Positions 61,598-64,000 of a DNA stretch of 64,000 nt are shown one piece after another. How positions within the stretch are numbered: position 1 is the stretch's first letter; every line of letters begins with the position of its first letter. The stretch is from the NCBI RefSeq assembly GCF_017874215.1, contig NZ_JAGGLB010000006.1, positions 186,001-250,000 on the forward strand. Reading direction: 5' to 3'. This stretch comes from Paenibacillus eucommiae. Lineage in GTDB: Bacteria; Bacillota; Bacilli; Paenibacillales; NBRC-103111. Both the position numbers and the translations under genes were made by a program. The notes beneath the pieces are model-generated. The model saw only the letters and a program-made list of their open reading frames with translations, did not search any database and was not told where the DNA came from.

Positions 61598-63586
61598 ATG
61601 AATCTGCAGGATCTTGAAAATATGGGAATTGGGATACACGATGTCAGGGATCAACTTAAACAATTGGTGTATGCGCGTTCGGTGGAAGCTTTTGCTGCTG
61701 GTGATCAAGCTAGAGATGCTATAAACGCCAGTCAGCTGGAGGAACGAAAAAATTGGCTGCGGGAGCAGTTTATCGAGAAGGTTGGCGGGCTCCCCTCGAT
61801 GGACACGCCCCTGCTTCCTGAAATAACTGGAACTATTCGTTGTGAGGGCTACCGGATTGAGAATGTTATTTTCCAATCGCGGCAGGAAACCTATGTGACT
61901 GGAAGCGTATATGTGCCTGACGATGCCAGTTCGCCGCGGGGGGCTGTTGTGTTCGTGTGCGGACATTATTCTGAAGGCAGGCTGCATCCTAACTATCAAA
62001 GGGTATGTCAGTATATGGTAGAGGCTGGTTTGGTTGTTTTGGCTATGGACCCTATCGGCCAAGGTGAACGTTGGAGCTACTACGATTCAGAGCTTAAGAC
62101 GACGCTTGTCGATCCGGCAGTGGCCGAGCATGAAATGGCAGGAGCACAAAGCTGGCCGCTTGGTGATGGGCTTGCCCGTTATTTCCTGCATGACATCATG
62201 CGGTCAGTTGACTATTTAATTTCACGCCCGGAGGTGGATCCTGCCAAAATCGGAATTACTGGTAATTCAGGTGGCGGACTGCAGACGAGCATGGCGATGC
62301 TTTGTGAACCGCGGATTGCCGCCGCTGCCCCGACTACGTTCATTATGAGCCGCGAAACCTATATTTTCTCAGGGCAGGCCCAGGATGCAGAGCAGATTTG
62401 GCCGGGCATGTCCCGTCTTGGCTTTGATCATGAGGATTTGCTGCTGGCGATGGTACCGAAACCGGTGCTTATTTTGGCTGCTCAATATGACTTTTTTCCA
62501 ATTGAAGGTGCCCGCCGTACGGTAGAGAGAACAAGACGATTCTGGGAAGAGCTGGGTCATTCAGCTAATATTGAACTTTTCGAGGATGCCTGTGAGCATC
62601 AGTATTCCGTACCTATGGCGAAAGCGGCTGCGTCTTTTTTTGCGAAGCATTTATTGGATAAAGTTGTGCATTTAGATGATGTGATCATCTCGCCTCAGGA
62701 AGAATCTGCGTTATGGAGTACGGCTTCAGGTCAGGTGCGTGGAGACTATACGGCTGCCCGGGCTGCTTATGAAGAGAATAATGAACGATTGAATATACTT
62801 GAGTCCAGCCGGGGATCAATCAGCGAAGTGGAACGTATAGAAGCGGCAAAAGCATGGTTGGAGAAAAAGATTATGGACGAGCGCAAGCCTTTTGATTTTA
62901 ATCCGCGGTTTGCTGATTTAGGAACTATGGAGGGGCTTGAAGTGCGGACTTGTCTGTGGTGGAGCCAGGAGAAGCTGTTCAATCATGCTTATTTATTTCG
63001 GAATGCAGTGGAAGGGCAATTGAACCAGAGCGGGCAGCAGATTACGATTGCTGTTTGGGAAAAAGGGACGAAGCAGCTCGAAGCACATCTATCCTGGATA
63101 CGTGAGACCTGCTCAGCGGGGCATACAGTTATGGTGCTCGACGTGAGCGGAGAAGGAAACCTGGAGCCAGCTGCGATAAGCGGGATTGGGTTGTATGAGC
63201 GGTTCGGCACGATTCATAAGCTGACAACAGATTTGATATGGCTGGATGACAGTATAGCGGCGCTTCGCAGCTATGACCTGCTTAGAGCAGCCGAAATGGC
63301 GGCGACTTTCATGAGCTTGGACCAGCAAGATATTCAGGTAGAGGTGTATGCCGAAGGGAAATTTGCTCTGTATGCGCTGCTTGCTAAATTGGTGGACCCG
63401 AGTAAACGTATTAGCAAGGTAACTGTCGGGAAGGAAAGCGGAAGTATCGGAGAATGGGTGAAATCCCGTTATTATGATAATTACAATGTAATGGCGACGA
63501 TTTTGCCAGGGATACTAAAATATTGCGATATTCCCGATCTTGTTCGTTGGACGGATGCCACTATCCTTGCGAAGCAAGAAGCTTAG
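61598..63586 (+). CDS. Alpha/beta hydrolase, acetylxylan-esterase-like, with long C-terminal domain
   Basis: The 662-residue cytoplasmic protein has an alpha/beta-hydrolase core with nucleophile Ser224 in ITGNSGGGLQT, the acid Asp in LAAQYDFFPIEGAR and the His in CEHQYSVPMA, similar to acetyl esterases of the AXE1/BAAT clan. The last 300 residues are a separate region without a motif I know. AAGGGAGATGAAGGAAA precedes the ATG and the LacI operator lies upstream. It may remove acetyl groups from imported sugars before the NagA-like step downstream. Confidence 0.8.
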   Translation: MNLQDLENMGIGIHDVRDQLKQLVYARSVEAFAAGDQARDAINASQLEERKNWLREQFIEKVGGLPSMDTPLLPEITGTIRCEGYRIENVIFQSRQETYVTGSVYVPDDASSPRGAVVFVCGHYSEGRLHPNYQRVCQYMVEAGLVVLAMDPIGQGERWSYYDSELKTTLVDPAVAEHEMAGAQSWPLGDGLARYFLHDIMRSVDYLISRPEVDPAKIGITGNSGGGLQTSMAMLCEPRIAAAAPTTFIMSRETYIFSGQAQDAEQIWPGMSRLGFDHEDLLLAMVPKPVLILAAQYDFFPIEGARRTVERTRRFWEELGHSANIELFEDACEHQYSVPMAKAAASFFAKHLLDKVVHLDDVIISPQEESALWSTASGQVRGDYTAARAAYEENNERLNILESSRGSISEVERIEAAKAWLEKKIMDERKPFDFNPRFADLGTMEGLEVRTCLWWSQEKLFNHAYLFRNAVEGQLNQSGQQITIAVWEKGTKQLEAHLSWIRETCSAGHTVMVLDVSGEGNLEPAAISGIGLYERFGTIHKLTTDLIWLDDSIAALRSYDLLRAAEMAATFMSLDQQDIQVEVYAEGKFALYALLAKLVDPSKRISKVTVGKESGSIGEWVKSRYYDNYNVMATILPGILKYCDIPDLVRWTDATILAKQEA

Positions 63587-63634
63587 CAGCATAAAGATAG
63601 CAATAGCCAATTAGAATTTAGGAGGCATCAAAAT

Positions 63635-64000
63635 ATGAAATGGATAGGAAAAAGGTATGATACCGGAGCTTGTGTAGAAATTACCGTACTAGACGGAATT
63701 ATTCGGTCTATCGAGCCTGTTCAGGAACAACCGGGAGTGCCATGGATATCTCCAGGCTGGATTGATTTGCAAGTAAATGGCTTTAGCGGATTTGATGTGA
63801 ATGGAGAGCAGACAACACTTGAGGATGTTATTGGGCTTAGTAAATCGATGTTCTCCTGTGGGGTAACAAGCTACTGCCCGACGATTGTAACAGGCAGCTT
63901 CGAGCGGACGAAGCAGGCTCTGGAGATGATTCATAGGGGCTGCGAGCAGGATGCTGATGTCAGGAAGGCTATATGCGGGATTCATGTAGAGGGACCGTAC
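63635..64000 (+). CDS. NagA-like amidohydrolase, second copy (3' partial)
   Basis: The gene starts with ATG 63635 after TTAGGAGGCATC and is open to the right edge. The 122 visible residues contain WISPGWIDLQVNGFSGFDVNG, GVTSYCPTIVTG and CGIHVEGPY, which match the first part of GlcNAc-6-P deacetylases. It differs clearly from nagA at 58577, so it is a diverged paralogue and may act on another N-acetyl sugar. Confidence 0.88.
   Translation, partial: MKWIGKRYDTGACVEITVLDGIIRSIEPVQEQPGVPWISPGWIDLQVNGFSGFDVNGEQTTLEDVIGLSKSMFSCGVTSYCPTIVTGSFERTKQALEMIHRGCEQDADVRKAICGIHVEGPY

Noticed and set aside
1..64000. tRNA, rRNA, prophage or plasmid origin
   Set aside because: No cloverleaf gene, rRNA segment, integrase, phage structural gene or replication gene could be recognised on either strand.

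Overview
The window looks like the chromosome of a Paenibacillus-type Firmicute. It carries YesN/YesM-type two-component regulators, an LplB/LplC/LplA-type sugar ABC transporter without its own ATPase, S-layer-homology (SLH) surface anchoring, AGGAGG ribosome sites, many AraC, GntR, LacI and DeoR regulators of sugar use, and moderate GC with AT-rich patches. These assignments come from reading the protein sequences; no database search was run.

Layout. (1) 1-3.4 kb: the 3' part of a LarA-like lactate racemase gene, two FadR/GntR regulators facing left, and between them a repeat-rich spacer. (2) 3.4-11.2 kb: a FadR-type regulon (oxidoreductase, class III aminotransferase, unknown protein, YhcH-like protein) bracketed by four TGGTnnnACCA operators, then an AraC regulator and a leftward ceramidase-like/DegT aminotransferase pair. 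(3) 11.3-16.3 kb: an AT-rich resistance-like block (MarR plus ring-cleaving dioxygenase, truncated ISL3 element, MATE pump, TetR). (4) 16.6-17.8 kb: a CitA-type citrate synthase. (5) 17.8-52.1 kb: a large glycan-use island. It has a sugar isomerase and aldolase, YesN/YesM, a GH78-like rhamnosidase, a cohesin-SLH surface protein, a large beta-helix protein ending in a dockerin, a PpiC-like foldase, a TIM-barrel isomerase, Gfo/Idh dehydrogenases, a sialidase-like BNR protein, an ABC importer, GH36 and two further glycosidase-like proteins, and DeoR. Between them lie many broken copies of the same genes. (6) 52.2-55.1 kb: an AraC regulator and a zinc-ribbon/LRR membrane protein. (7) 55.8-64 kb: an amino-sugar operon (Gfo/Idh, a fusion of TIM-barrel isomerase with NagB-like deaminase, NagA), a LacI regulator, an alpha/beta hydrolase and a second NagA-like gene running off the right edge.

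How the parts may work together. In the island the surface proteins and glycosidases would release sugars from a complex glycan, LplA/B/C would import them, and the isomerase, aldolase and dehydrogenases would feed them to central metabolism. No sugar kinase and no transporter ATPase is present; the ATPase is normally a shared one elsewhere in the genome. Promoters at 33.65-33.7 (minus), 33.76, 35.02 and 39.59 kb share a direct-repeat ACACA motif at fixed distance from a TATA-type -10 and without a -35 box. This suggests one activator, most simply the YesN-type regulator at 21.4 kb. Several of these promoters also carry an identical CcpA-type cre site just downstream.

The most unusual points are: the shared promoter module; the cohesin/dockerin/SLH pair, which resembles a minimal surface complex; the reciprocal decay of a duplicated aldolase-deoR-fucI operon; an isomerase-NagB fusion; and two families of structured intergenic repeats.
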